Part shown: one piece after another, positions 1-7,887 of the stretch | Layout of the letters: every line of letters begins with the position of its first letter | Numbering within the stretch: the first letter of the stretch is position 1 | The notes under the pieces: generated by a model | Databases searched by the model: none | What the model saw: only the letters and a program-made list of their open reading frames with translations | Told to the model about the DNA's origin: nothing | Origin: Vibrio toranzoniae | GTDB lineage: Bacteria > Pseudomonadota > Gammaproteobacteria > Enterobacterales > Vibrionaceae | Length of the DNA: 64,000 nt | Direction: 5' to 3' | NCBI RefSeq assembly: GCF_024347655.1 | Contig: NZ_AP025515.1 | Location: 1,178,001 to 1,242,000, forward strand | Made by a program: the position numbers and the translations under genes

Positions 1-92
1 AAGTGCTTAACGCTGAATATCAAGCAATGCACCTAGCACCGAAAGCATCAGGTTTAGGCGTTCACCCGCATGCAAGTTTGAAGCACGCTTAA
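1..92 (+). CDS. hutW: C-terminal tail of HutW-like heme-utilisation radical SAM protein (partial)
   Basis: A reading frame enters from the left edge and ends at TAA 90-92; only about 29 residues are visible, ending SLKHA. The stop overlaps an ATG at 92 (TAATG). The tail alone carries no diagnostic motif. The name is inferred from the order hutW-hutX-hutZ known in Vibrio heme-utilisation operons, because hutX and hutZ follow on the same strand. HutW-type proteins resemble HemN/coproporphyrinogen oxidase-like radical SAM enzymes. Confidence 0.55.
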   Translation, partial: VLNAEYQAMHLAPKASGLGVHPHASLKHA

Positions 93-151
93 TGTCGAAC
101 CTTTTAGTTTGTAACTTACGTAAATTACTCGTTTATACGGAAACATATTCA

Positions 152-673
152 ATGACAGATACAACATTAGAAATAACAGAAACTCTAGAACAACGTGTCG
201 CTCGCATTATTGAAGAAGAACCAAAACTGCTTCCTACCGCGGTTGCTGAGAAGTTAGGCGTTTCAGAGGTTGAAGTCGTTGCTGCTTTTCCAAATGACAT
301 GGCGGTGATGTTAGATGGTAGCCGTGCTCAGGAGATTCTAGAAGGCTTAGTGGGTTGGGGCCCTGTGACCACAATCATGCATTCATTTGGCTCAATCTTC
401 GAAGTAAAAGCACCGTTCCCGAAAGGTAAAGTAGCGCGTGGTTATTACAACCTTATGGGCAGAGAAGGCGAGCTCCATGGTCACCTCAAACTCGACAACA
501 TTAAACACATTGGCTTAGTGAGCAGGGCGTTCATGGGGCGTGAAAGTCATTACTTCGGTTTCTTTAGTGAAACGGGTGAGAACATTTTTAAGATCTACCT
601 AGGCCGTAATGAAAAGCGTGAGCTGATTGCCGACCAAGTTGAACGCTTCAAAACGTTAAAAGAGCAAGCTTAA
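152..673 (+). CDS. hutX: HutX, heme utilisation cystosolic heme-carrier protein
   Basis: The 173-residue protein belongs to the HutX/HuvX family, which binds cytoplasmic heme and hands it to HutZ in Vibrio. Recognisable stretches are GWGPVTTIMHSFGSIFEVKA, the run beginning PFPKGKVARGYYNLMGR and GRESHYFGF. I place the start at ATG 152 because the protein from there (MTDTTLEITE) has the length of V. cholerae HutX. An ATG at 92 overlapping the upstream stop is in frame and would add 20 residues unlike the family. The gene lies in an operon between the hutW tail and hutZ. Family assignment is firm; the start is less so. Confidence 0.9.
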   Translation: MTDTTLEITETLEQRVARIIEEEPKLLPTAVAEKLGVSEVEVVAAFPNDMAVMLDGSRAQEILEGLVGWGPVTTIMHSFGSIFEVKAPFPKGKVARGYYNLMGREGELHGHLKLDNIKHIGLVSRAFMGRESHYFGFFSETGENIFKIYLGRNEKRELIADQVERFKTLKEQA

Positions 674-730
674 GCAGACTTAACGGCAAGCTTAAATTAG
701 GTTGCCAACTCGTTTAAATAGTACATCAAT

Positions 731-774
731 GCTCGAGGATCGTTGAGTTCGCTAATGATTGCTCAACCTCGGGC
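731..774 (+). other. Two-part hairpin in the hutX-hutZ spacer
   Basis: The 141-bp spacer between hutX and hutZ contains an interrupted inverted repeat: GCTCGAGG pairs with CCTCGGGC and, four bases inside, TTGAG pairs with CTCAA, leaving a 14-nt loop. A smaller hairpin GGCAA/TTGCC precedes it at about 685-706. There is no T-run, so this is not a normal terminator. A role in transcript stability or differential expression within the operon is inference. Confidence 0.5.
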
Positions 775-814
775 AAAAATAATAAATCAGAGAAAGTGAA
801 GAAAGGAATTACCC

Positions 815-1345
815 ATGGAACAGCAAGTAAAACAAGAACGTCTACAAGGTCGTCTAGGTCCAGAAATTAAAGAATTTCGCCAAGAGCGCCGTACCCTTCA
901 GCTTGCAACGGTTGATGAAGAAGGTCGTCCAAATGTAAGTTACGCACCTTTCGTTCAGAACCAAGAAGGTTACTTTGTTCTCATTTCTGATATTGCTCGT
1001 CATGCTCGTAACTTGAAAGCAAACCCTCAAGTGTCTTTGATGATGATTGAAGACGAAGAGAGCTCGAAGCAGCTTTACGCACGTAAGCGTTTAACGTTTG
1101 ATGCTCAAGCGAGTGTTGTAGCGCGTGAAACGGAACTTTGGACTCAAGTGATTGGACAGATGCAAGAGCGTTTTGGCGAAATCATCGATGGTTTGAGCCA
1201 GCTTCAAGATTTCTCTCTATTCAACCTTAAAGCAGAGAATGGTCTGTTTGTGAAAGGCTTTGGTCAAGCATACCAAGTGTCTGGTGATGATCTAGTCGAT
1301 TTCGTTCACCTGCAAGAAGGCCACAAAAAAGTATCTAATGAGTAA
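815..1345 (+). CDS. hutZ: HutZ, heme-degrading pyridoxamine-oxidase-fold protein
   Basis: HutZ cleaves the heme ring to release iron and has the split-barrel fold of pyridoxamine-phosphate oxidases. The 176-residue length matches the V. cholerae protein, and residues known to matter there are at the same numbers: Arg92 (YARKR), Asp132 (LQDF) and His170, the axial heme ligand (EGHKK). The start ATG follows a GAAAGGAATT ribosome-binding site. It is the last gene of the hut operon, and a terminator follows immediately. Iron (Fur) control would act at the operon promoter, outside this window. Confidence 0.94.
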   Translation: MEQQVKQERLQGRLGPEIKEFRQERRTLQLATVDEEGRPNVSYAPFVQNQEGYFVLISDIARHARNLKANPQVSLMMIEDEESSKQLYARKRLTFDAQASVVARETELWTQVIGQMQERFGEIIDGLSQLQDFSLFNLKAENGLFVKGFGQAYQVSGDDLVDFVHLQEGHKKVSNE

Positions 1346-1368
1346 TCTTGTTTAACTTATTACTTAAG

Positions 1369-1395
1369 AAGCCCTCCAACGTGAGGGCTTTTTTA
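1369..1395 (+). terminator. Intrinsic terminator after hutZ
   Basis: The stem GAAGCCCTC/GAGGGCTTT with a CAACGT-type loop is followed by a run of T. It closes the hut operon. Confidence 0.85.
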
Positions 1396-1440
1396 TGTCT
1401 AAATCAAAGAGTTTGGTATATTGACGTTTGATGACTATTT

Positions 1441-2001
1441 ATGTGTAAGGATCGGTACGTGAAACCAGTAAGTCGAGATTGGGATGAGTTTTGTTACCCA
1501 TTTATTTATGAAGACAGTCCTATCTGTGATTTTGAGATTCTGTCGGACGAACTATGCTGCCGAGTTGGGTTAGTGTTGTCTTTGGAACTGGAACCACAAG
1601 TTCGTGATATCTTGCAACGCCTGCAACCAAACATCTACCACCTTAATGGATCTGTACGTGGGAAATTAGCGATCACTGAATCCGAACTGGTCGAGTTAAA
1701 GCAAGATTACCACCGTATCCGTGAGCAGTTAGAAGGTGGTTTCAAAGGTTTTGTATTACCTGGTGGGCACCGAGTGTCGAGCGAACTTCACTTGTGTCGC
1801 TGTCAGGCTAAAAAGGTTGTGCGCGCTTTGGTGAGCATTGAGCACCATGAAAGTAAAAAGTCACCTGACCCGGTTCTTTTTAAATACGCTAACTTAGTCG
1901 CGAACACGCTCTATGCATTGGCGTCTTTTACCAATCATGTCAATGAAGTTGAAGAAGTGGAGTTTGTGAGTAAGAGTTATTCTATGCCAAAGAAATCTTA
2001 A
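1441..2001 (+). CDS. ATP:cob(I)alamin adenosyltransferase-like protein
   Basis: The C-terminal half resembles PduO-type cob(I)alamin adenosyltransferases: LPGGH at residues 106-110, then a helix with ELHLCRCQAKKVVRAL, then LFKYANLVANTLYALA in place of the family's LNRLSDLLF helix. The usual N-terminal nucleotide-binding TRTGDxG segment is not evident in the first 50 residues, so catalytic activity is uncertain. The start at ATG 1441 has no clear ribosome-binding site. An in-frame GTG at 1459 sits 8 nt after TAAGG and may be the true start. No cobalamin gene lies nearby. It converges with cheV. Confidence 0.65.
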   Translation: MCKDRYVKPVSRDWDEFCYPFIYEDSPICDFEILSDELCCRVGLVLSLELEPQVRDILQRLQPNIYHLNGSVRGKLAITESELVELKQDYHRIREQLEGGFKGFVLPGGHRVSSELHLCRCQAKKVVRALVSIEHHESKKSPDPVLFKYANLVANTLYALASFTNHVNEVEEVEFVSKSYSMPKKS

Positions 2002-2034
2002 GGAAGAGTTCTACACTGATTCATCTTTAAGCTA

Positions 2035-2074
2035 AGAAGCTAAACCATTAAGCATGATGCTAGGTTTAGCTTCT
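2035..2074. terminator. Palindrome between convergent genes
   Basis: Perfect 12-base arms AGAAGCTAAACC and GGTTTAGCTTCT enclose a 16-base loop, between the stop of the plus-strand gene and the stop of cheV. The U-tract is poor, so a bidirectional termination or 3'-end protection role is inferred. Confidence 0.6.
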
Positions 2075-2084
2075 AAAGTCGCGC

Positions 2085-2999
2085 TTAAGCGGGTGTAGAG
2101 GCGTCGTTTAAGACTTTTGCTCCGCGTAGCATCGCTTCGATTAATTCGCCCGCGTTGAACTTCTCAAGTGCTTCATGTGCACCCACCTGATTGGCACGGT
2201 CAACACAGATTTCACTTGATAGTGAGGTATGCAAAATACAGTAGGCATGACTTAGGACGTTGTCATTTTGAACTTCAAACGCAAGCTCGTAGCCATCTAA
2301 CCCTGGCATCTCAATATCACTCACTAATAGATCAATCGCGTTGCCTGCGTTGGCTTGGTTGCGCATCAAGTCAATCGCATCTAAGCCGTTGTTACAAATG
2401 CGGTAAGGGATGTTGATACTATCTAAGGCATCAGATAACTGTTTTCGTGCGATCAGAGAGTCATCCACCAATAAAATATTCAGCGCTTTGAGGCGTTCCC
2501 TTTCAACATCGGTAAGCATCGGAATATGCGCATTCTCGTAATGTGGGTAGATTTTAGAAAGCAATAACTCCACATCGAGCATCTGAACAATACGATCTTC
2601 AAAGCGTGTAATGCCGGTAACGAAAACATTGCGACCAACGCTCGCTGGTGGTGATTCAATGCTCTTCCAATCACATTCAATTATTTTATCAATCGAACGA
2701 ACCAAAAATGCGACTACCGTCCTCAAACAATCGGTGACGATGAGTACACAGCTTTGGTATTCAGTGGGTGCTATTGGACGAAAACCTATTGCTGCTGACA
2801 TATCAATGACAGGTACGGTAAGTTCTCTGATGGTCACTGTGCCGATGACGTGATGATGAGAATAAGGGATTTGAGTCATCGGCTGAAAAGGCACGATTTC
2901 TCTTACCTTAAGCGTGCCAATAGCAAAACTCTGAGTTAGGGATAATTTGAACATCAACATTCCCTGTGACTGGCTAGCTTTACTGATCGGTTTCGCCAT
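2085..2999 (-). CDS. CheV-type chemotaxis adaptor (CheW-like domain plus receiver)
   Basis: CheV couples chemoreceptors to CheA and tunes signalling through a phosphorylatable receiver. Residues about 12-155 form the CheW-like domain (IGTLKVREIVPF, IGTVTIRELTVPVID, ILDVELLL-type strands). Residues 173-300 form a receiver with acidic pair Asp179-Asp180, phospho-acceptor Asp228 in VSDIEMPGLDG and a Thr/Ser switch in ILHTSLSS. The start ATG follows AGGAGCC. It stands alone; chemotaxis kinases are not in the window, though two chemoreceptors are. Vibrios carry several CheV paralogues, so no number is assigned. Confidence 0.92.
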   Translation of the reverse strand: MAKPISKASQSQGMLMFKLSLTQSFAIGTLKVREIVPFQPMTQIPYSHHHVIGTVTIRELTVPVIDMSAAIGFRPIAPTEYQSCVLIVTDCLRTVVAFLVRSIDKIIECDWKSIESPPASVGRNVFVTGITRFEDRIVQMLDVELLLSKIYPHYENAHIPMLTDVERERLKALNILLVDDSLIARKQLSDALDSINIPYRICNNGLDAIDLMRNQANAGNAIDLLVSDIEMPGLDGYELAFEVQNDNVLSHAYCILHTSLSSEICVDRANQVGAHEALEKFNAGELIEAMLRGAKVLNDASTPA

Positions 3000-3314
3000 A
3001 AGTGGCTCCTGCTTTACTACGTACTTAGTTTATAAGGAATAATTTAAAGGGAAATAAGGGTGGCGGCAAGTCGCTATGCGGTTTTTAGGCGCTTTAACGC
3101 TGCTGTTTTCGGTTATAGAGTGAAGAATGGCAGTTCTTGGGGTAAAATCATGAAAAATGCTCGCTGTCGATAGTTTTATGTCGACAAGTCGGTAGCGTTA
3201 AACAGATATACAACCGTCAGTGGTTGGTGGTTATTTGAACAATAAATGGTTCAAGAAATCGAGTGTTGAAGTAACCGTCTCATACAAACTGACAGTAACA
3301 AATTGAGAATTATC
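3000..3314. other. Divergent intergenic region cheV/ppiC
   Basis: These 315 bases lie between two divergent starts and should hold both promoters. I see a small inverted repeat TGTCGA (3165-3170)/TCGACA (3181-3186) but no recognisable operator, RNA or ORF. Confidence 0.5.
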
Positions 3315-3593
3315 ATGGCAAGAACAGCAGCAGCGCTTCATATTCTGGTGAAGCATAAAGAACTAGCAGAAGACATCATTAAACAGCTTAAAAAAGGTGC
3401 TAAATTTCAAACACTAGCGAAGAAGCATTCAACCTGTCCATCTGGTAAAAAGGGCGGCGACCTTGGCGAGTTCAAGAAAGGTCAAATGGTGCCTCAGTTT
3501 GATAAGGTTTGTTTCTCTGGCGAGACGCTTGTACCACATCTTGTAAAAACAAAATTCGGTTGGCACGTAGTAAAGGTTCTCTACAGAACCTAG
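3315..3593 (+). CDS. ppiC: PpiC, parvulin-type peptidyl-prolyl isomerase
   Basis: This 92-residue cytoplasmic parvulin catalyses cis-trans isomerisation of prolyl bonds and is essentially the length of E. coli PpiC (93). It reads MARTAAALHILVKHK, then KKHSTCPSGKKGGDLGEFKKGQM and the closing W/HVVKVLYRT strand. Family-conserved His residues, Cys in the STCPSG turn and the final His of the GWHVVKVL strand are present. The start is ATG 3315; a TTG four codons upstream is in frame but adds residues absent in homologues. It is monocistronic with its own terminator. Confidence 0.95.
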   Translation: MARTAAALHILVKHKELAEDIIKQLKKGAKFQTLAKKHSTCPSGKKGGDLGEFKKGQMVPQFDKVCFSGETLVPHLVKTKFGWHVVKVLYRT

Positions 3594-3617
3594 TGTAAGA
3601 TATGTGTTTGATAGAAT

Positions 3618-3645
3618 AAAAGGAGCGTATATACGCTCCTTTTTT
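3618..3645 (+). terminator. Intrinsic terminator after ppiC
   Basis: The self-complementary stem AAAAGGAGCGT/ACGCTCCTTTT is followed by T-rich sequence. Confidence 0.85.
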
Positions 3646-3683
3646 GTGACTGTTTGGTGCATTTAAAAGCACAATGGCTGAGT

Positions 3684-3762
3684 GTTCATCCCTGACGTTA
3701 TACGATAATTGGGGCTACGCCCTCGCTTATCCGCCGTGACTAATTGGTAAGAGGATGAGGGG
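3684..3762 (+). promoter_or_regulatory. Candidate MalT-box cluster upstream of the alpha-amylase
   Basis: The MalT activator binds GGGGA(T/G)GAGG-type boxes. Here GAGGATGAGG (3751-3760, plus strand) differs at one position. Minus-strand partial matches are AGGGATGA near 3686-3695 and GGCGGATAAG near 3724-3734. Several boxes in front of a starch/maltodextrin gene is the arrangement seen at mal promoters. The motif is short, so chance is possible; regulation is inferred. Confidence 0.45.
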
Positions 3763-3879
3763 TTTTAATGAGTAAGTCATATAATTAATGCCATTCTTAA
3801 AGAAATTTAAGCAGCTTTTTGCCTTTTTAGTCTTTGTTTTTATCTAAAAAGCTGTAAACGAGTTTGGTAGGAGAACAAC

Positions 3880-5265
3880 ATGGAGAGTTCAGCTATGTTA
3901 AGCAATCCAGCGACAGATGTTATATTGCATGCTTTTGACTGGTGCTATGCTGACGTAATGAAGAACGCCCCACTGATCCAAGAGTTGGGTTACAAATCTG
4001 TTTTAGTTTCACCGGCAATGAAGTCGTTACGTAGCCCTAAAGGCTGCGACAGAGAGTCTGGCACTCAATGGTGGCAACGCTATCAACCACAAGATTATCG
4101 TGTGATCGATAATCAGTTGGGTGACACACAAGATTTTAAAGCGATGGTCGATGCGTTAAAGCAGCATGGGCTTCGTACCTATGTGGACGTAGTGTTCAAC
4201 CACATGGCAAACGAGTCTGGCATTCGCAGTGACTTAACGTATCCGAATCTTCAAGATATGGCGTCTTACCAAAAAGACGCCGAATATTACGAATCAATAC
4301 GCTTGTTTGGTGATCTTTCTAAGCCTTTATTTGATGAAAACGACTTCGTGGAAGCGTTTGGTATCAAAAACTGGAAAGATACGTGGGAAGTGCAGAATGG
4401 GCGTATTACTGGCGGAGCCAGCGATCCTGGGTTACCAACGCTGTTAGACAACGACAATGTGGTTGCACAGCAGCGAGCGTATCTAAAAGCCTTGAAAGAG
4501 ATTGGAGTGAAAGGTTTTCGTATAGATGCGGCAAAGCACATGACACTTTCACATCTGTGTAGGGTGTGGACCGATGATATCTGCGAAGGCATGCATATCT
4601 TTGGTGAAATCATTACTGATGGTGGTGCGACCCAAGAAGAGTATGAGCTATTCCTTGAACCATACCTGAAGCACACTCGTTTAGGTGCGTACGATTTCCC
4701 TCTGTTCAATACCATCTTCAAAGCCTTTGAAGAGCAGGGCAGCTTTAAGTCTCTGATCAATCCTTACTGTTTTGGTCAGGCGCTATCGAACATGAGAGCC
4801 ATCACTTTTGCTGTGACTCATGATATTCCAAACAACGAAGTGTTTTTGGAATATGTGATGGATGAAGTTGACGAACGCTTGGCTCACGCCTTTATTCTTG
4901 GTCGAGATGGCGGTGTGCCGCTTGTCTATAGCGAATTGAGTACCAGTGGCATTCTGGATCAGAATGGTCAGCCTCGTTGGTTTAGTGACTGGCGAGCGCC
5001 ATATATGAGAAGCATGATTCAATTCCACAACCATGTTCATGGCGAAGCGATGCGTGTGGTTGAAGCGAATGATGACTTGTTGGTATTTGTCCGTGGTGAT
5101 AAAGGCATTGTTGTGATTAATAAATCTAAGCGAAGTAAAACAGCATCACTGACTTGGACTAGTGCAGTGACCGATTTGTTGTCTGGTGAAGTGTTTGAGT
5201 GCGTTGGCAAGGATGTAACCATTAAGATTGAACCTAACCAGTGCATGATGTTGATAACCAACTAG
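3880..5265 (+). CDS. Cytoplasmic GH13 alpha-amylase
   Basis: This glycoside hydrolase family 13 enzyme should hydrolyse alpha-1,4-glucans. Conserved regions occur in order: DVVFNH (103-108), GFRIDAAKH with nucleophile Asp216, FGEII with acid/base Glu243, and VTHDIPNNE with His314-Asp315. A C-terminal beta domain follows (about 385-461). There is no signal peptide, so it should act on intracellular maltodextrins or glycogen rather than secreted starch. ATG 3880 follows TAGGAGAAC; a second in-frame ATG lies at 3895. MalT-like boxes lie upstream, while a MITE-like repeat and terminator lie downstream. The exact substrate is not determinable. Confidence 0.9.
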   Translation: MESSAMLSNPATDVILHAFDWCYADVMKNAPLIQELGYKSVLVSPAMKSLRSPKGCDRESGTQWWQRYQPQDYRVIDNQLGDTQDFKAMVDALKQHGLRTYVDVVFNHMANESGIRSDLTYPNLQDMASYQKDAEYYESIRLFGDLSKPLFDENDFVEAFGIKNWKDTWEVQNGRITGGASDPGLPTLLDNDNVVAQQRAYLKALKEIGVKGFRIDAAKHMTLSHLCRVWTDDICEGMHIFGEIITDGGATQEEYELFLEPYLKHTRLGAYDFPLFNTIFKAFEEQGSFKSLINPYCFGQALSNMRAITFAVTHDIPNNEVFLEYVMDEVDERLAHAFILGRDGGVPLVYSELSTSGILDQNGQPRWFSDWRAPYMRSMIQFHNHVHGEAMRVVEANDDLLVFVRGDKGIVVINKSKRSKTASLTWTSAVTDLLSGEVFECVGKDVTIKIEPNQCMMLITN

Positions 5266-5280
5266 ATCGAGTCTGTTATG

Positions 5281-5455
5281 ATACCAATTGTAGTAAATAA
5301 ACTGGTCATCCTAGCTTGTTAAAACGCTCGATAACTTCGTTATAAATTTTGATTGTAGATAACTACTTATCGGAACTCTTTGTCGAATAGAGCCGCCTTG
5401 TTCTCAAGCCTTTTTCCTGCGCTATTTATGATCACTTACTTACTGTGATTGGTAT
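5281..5455. repeat. MITE-like dispersed repeat, copy 1 (175 bp)
   Basis: The element begins ATACCAATTGTAGTAAATAA and ends with the inverse of ATACCAATCACAGTAAGTAA, giving roughly 20-bp imperfect terminal inverted repeats. A second copy is at 43942-44103 with the same ends and interior (CTAGCTTGTTAAAACGCTCG, and CGCCTTGTTCTCAAGC-type stretch). No open frame is inside. It sits just after the amylase stop. Non-autonomous element or RNA-level extragenic repeat is inferred. Confidence 0.8.
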
Positions 5456-5494
5456 GAGTTACGTCTAATCGTTTAGAAAGAAAAGATTGAAAAG

Positions 5495-5534
5495 AAAGCC
5501 CCGCTACTGGCAGTCAGTAAGCGGGGCTTTTTAT
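5495..5534. terminator. Bidirectional terminator between amylase and chemoreceptor
   Basis: Arms AAAGCCCCGCT and AGCGGGGCTTT surround a short loop, with T on the plus side and A before the stem, so it can serve the converging chemoreceptor gene too. Confidence 0.85.
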
Positions 5535-5586
5535 TTGAAGTTGTTTATAGGTTACTAAGCAAAGCGTTAGTTAAACTGACAGGCGA

Positions 5587-7458
5587 TTAAACCGTGAACT
5601 TGTTCAATAGTTCATCCTGTGCTTGAACATTGTCAGTTTGTACCTGCATTGCCGTGTTTGCTTCTTGAGCCGCGTTTGATACTTGTGTTGAAAGGTCTTT
5701 GATCTTAACGGTGTTGTTGTTGATCTCTTCAGCGACCAAGCTCTGTTCTTCTGCTGCCGAAGCAATCTGAATATTCATATCAGAAATACGTTGAATTGCA
5801 TCACGGATGCGGTCAAGTGAAGAATTCGCTTGTTGAGCGCGTTCAACGGCGTCAGTTGCCGTGTCTTTACTTTGATTCATCGCGTTAGATACTGAGCTTG
5901 CACCAGCTTGGAGCTGCTCAATCATGTTGCGAATTTCAGTCGTCGACTGTTGGGTACGTTGCGCTAGAGTACGAACTTCGTCGGCTACGACTGCGAAACC
6001 ACGACCTGATTCACCAGCTCGTGCGGCTTCAATCGCTGCGTTCAATGCCAGCAGGTTAGTTTGGTCAGCAATGTCGTTGATTACTTTAAGAATTGTTTCG
6101 ATGTTCGCGGTTGCTGATTCAAGTACCTGTACTTCTGCAACGGCTTGGTCGATACGAGCTGATAAGTTATCAATCGCTTGAGTGGTGTCACTGACTACAG
6201 AAGTTCCGTCTAACGTTGCTTCATCCGCTTCACGAGCCGCCGCCGCCGCGCCTTGAGCGTTGTTTGCTACTTCTGTTGCGGTAACCGCCATTTCGTTCAT
6301 TGCTGTTGCTAGCTGTTCCAGTTCTTGCAGTTGAGTGTTCATTGCGCTTGCTGATTCGCCCGCACCTTTAACCGTGATTTCAGTACCACGCTTAATCTCG
6401 ATACCAATCGCTTTCGATTGGATTATTTGGTTCTGCAGATTTTCAGTAAAGGTATTGAAACCTTTTGCTAGGTCAGAGAACTCTTTATCTGTATTCGTAT
6501 CTAGGCGTTTGGTTAAGTCACCTTGTCCGCTTGCGACATCTTGAATCGCGTGGTTAAGTGCATCAAGTGGGCGCATTAACGCACGTATTAGAATCGTCAG
6601 TGCGATGATACTGAGAATGACCGCTATCAAAGAATAGATCATCGAGCTGTTCTTGAGATCTTCAACGGCTTGGTAAGCGATCTCTTCATCAAGAATTGCG
6701 CCAATGTACCAATCTTCACTTGGGATGTGCGTGAAGTTCACTAGAAACATTTTGCCGTCGACTTCAATCTTTTGAGAGCCTTCGCGAATGTCAGCTTGTG
6801 GCATGTAGCTCGAGAGTGTTTCACCGTTGTTTTTAGCATTCGGATGGGCAATTGTCGTGCCGTCGGCTGTGACCAGGAATAGGTAGCCCGCATCAAACAA
6901 GTTCACTTGGTTTACTAAAGTAGCAAGGTTGGTCAATTCTAGGTCGTAGAACATACCAGCAGTGAAGCGACCGTTGTCTTTAACTGGCGTACCCACAGAG
7001 ATAATGACTTTCTTACTTGATGCATCCACATAAGGCGCGGTAACAACTAAACTGTTTTTGGATTTAGCATCAATGTACCAAGGGCGAATTCGTGGGTCGT
7101 AATCAGGACCGGCATCCCAACCGTCATCATTTTCAATGACGAAACCGTTTGCTTCATAACCAAAACCAACTGCAAGGAAACTGTTTTTAAGTTTAGGCTT
7201 CTCTAAGATTTCTTTTACATAGGTACGATCTTGAGGGTTGATTTCGATGACTTCAGTCGTCGATTGCGCCAACGCTTTCTTGGCGTTCATCTCTGAGACT
7301 ACGGTATTCCTGACTCCAGAGACCATTTCTTCTAGGCTCGCATTGACGTGGTTTTCTACAGCACTTCTTACGGTGTAAAGTTGTTGTATTGAAAGCAATG
7401 ATACTGTTACTAGCAGCAAGGCTGATGATGCAGCAACCACCTTATGGCTAAATTTCAT
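5587..7458 (-). CDS. Methyl-accepting chemotaxis protein with dCache sensor
   Basis: This is a transmembrane chemoreceptor of 623 residues. It has an N-terminal membrane segment (about 8-28), a periplasmic dCache_1 domain (about 35-270, with DPRIRPWYIDA and TAPYVD), a second membrane segment (about 275-297), HAMP, and a cytoplasmic signalling hairpin with the conserved DIADQTNLLALNAAIEAARA tip. The RxxWY plus later Asp pattern resembles ligand motifs of amino-acid-sensing dCache domains, but ligand is not assigned. There is no C-terminal CheR/CheB pentapeptide. ATG 7458 follows GGGGAATATTCA. It is probably monocistronic. Confidence 0.95.
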   Translation of the reverse strand: MKFSHKVVAASSALLLVTVSLLSIQQLYTVRSAVENHVNASLEEMVSGVRNTVVSEMNAKKALAQSTTEVIEINPQDRTYVKEILEKPKLKNSFLAVGFGYEANGFVIENDDGWDAGPDYDPRIRPWYIDAKSKNSLVVTAPYVDASSKKVIISVGTPVKDNGRFTAGMFYDLELTNLATLVNQVNLFDAGYLFLVTADGTTIAHPNAKNNGETLSSYMPQADIREGSQKIEVDGKMFLVNFTHIPSEDWYIGAILDEEIAYQAVEDLKNSSMIYSLIAVILSIIALTILIRALMRPLDALNHAIQDVASGQGDLTKRLDTNTDKEFSDLAKGFNTFTENLQNQIIQSKAIGIEIKRGTEITVKGAGESASAMNTQLQELEQLATAMNEMAVTATEVANNAQGAAAAAREADEATLDGTSVVSDTTQAIDNLSARIDQAVAEVQVLESATANIETILKVINDIADQTNLLALNAAIEAARAGESGRGFAVVADEVRTLAQRTQQSTTEIRNMIEQLQAGASSVSNAMNQSKDTATDAVERAQQANSSLDRIRDAIQRISDMNIQIASAAEEQSLVAEEINNNTVKIKDLSTQVSNAAQEANTAMQVQTDNVQAQDELLNKFTV

Positions 7459-7887
7459 TGAATATTCCCCTTCTCACAGGCTTTGCGAAGACTAAAGTTA
7501 ATCGTGTTTTTCTAATTATATATATCGACGAAACTGAAATTTACTTGAATGTAAATTCACAAAATAGACTACAAAAATATAACAATTCACACAACATGAA
7601 AATCATTAAATCAAAACATCGTTATTTTTATTATTCTATTCAATGATTTAAAGCTCAGTTAAGCCTGAGTTAGTTAACTTGAATATTTATTAGTTAGACG
7701 TTTATGCGTGTGATTTTTTATTAAGAAAATAGGAAATGAGTCAATTTATATGAAATTAAATGATATGCCAGTTTTATATTTTGATGAGATTTTAAATGGA
7801 GATGTGAATATATTCAGTAAAAAAACCTCACAAAAGTGAGGCTTTACAGAATTGTGTCTTTACTGATTTATATCAGTAGTATCTAAT
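7459..7887. other. AT-rich intergenic region between chemoreceptor and YjiH gene
   Basis: These 429 bases hold the chemoreceptor promoter region and, at 7819-7844, the terminator of the gene to the right. A 62-codon open frame on the plus strand (7458-7646) is lysine/asparagine-rich and lacks a ribosome-binding site, so it is not called. Confidence 0.5.
7819..7844 (-). terminator. Intrinsic terminator of the YjiH-family gene
   Basis: Read on the minus strand, AGCCTCAC-TTTT-GTGAGGTTTTTTT forms a stem and U-tract 40 bases after the stop codon. Confidence 0.85.

Noticed and set aside
4287..4760. 157-codon frame antisense to the amylase
   Set aside because: Shadow of a well-conserved GH13 gene with no independent evidence.
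7458..7646. 62-codon frame upstream of the dCache chemoreceptor
   Set aside because: Starts at the chemoreceptor start codon on the other strand, Asn/Lys-rich from AT-rich DNA, no ribosome-binding site.
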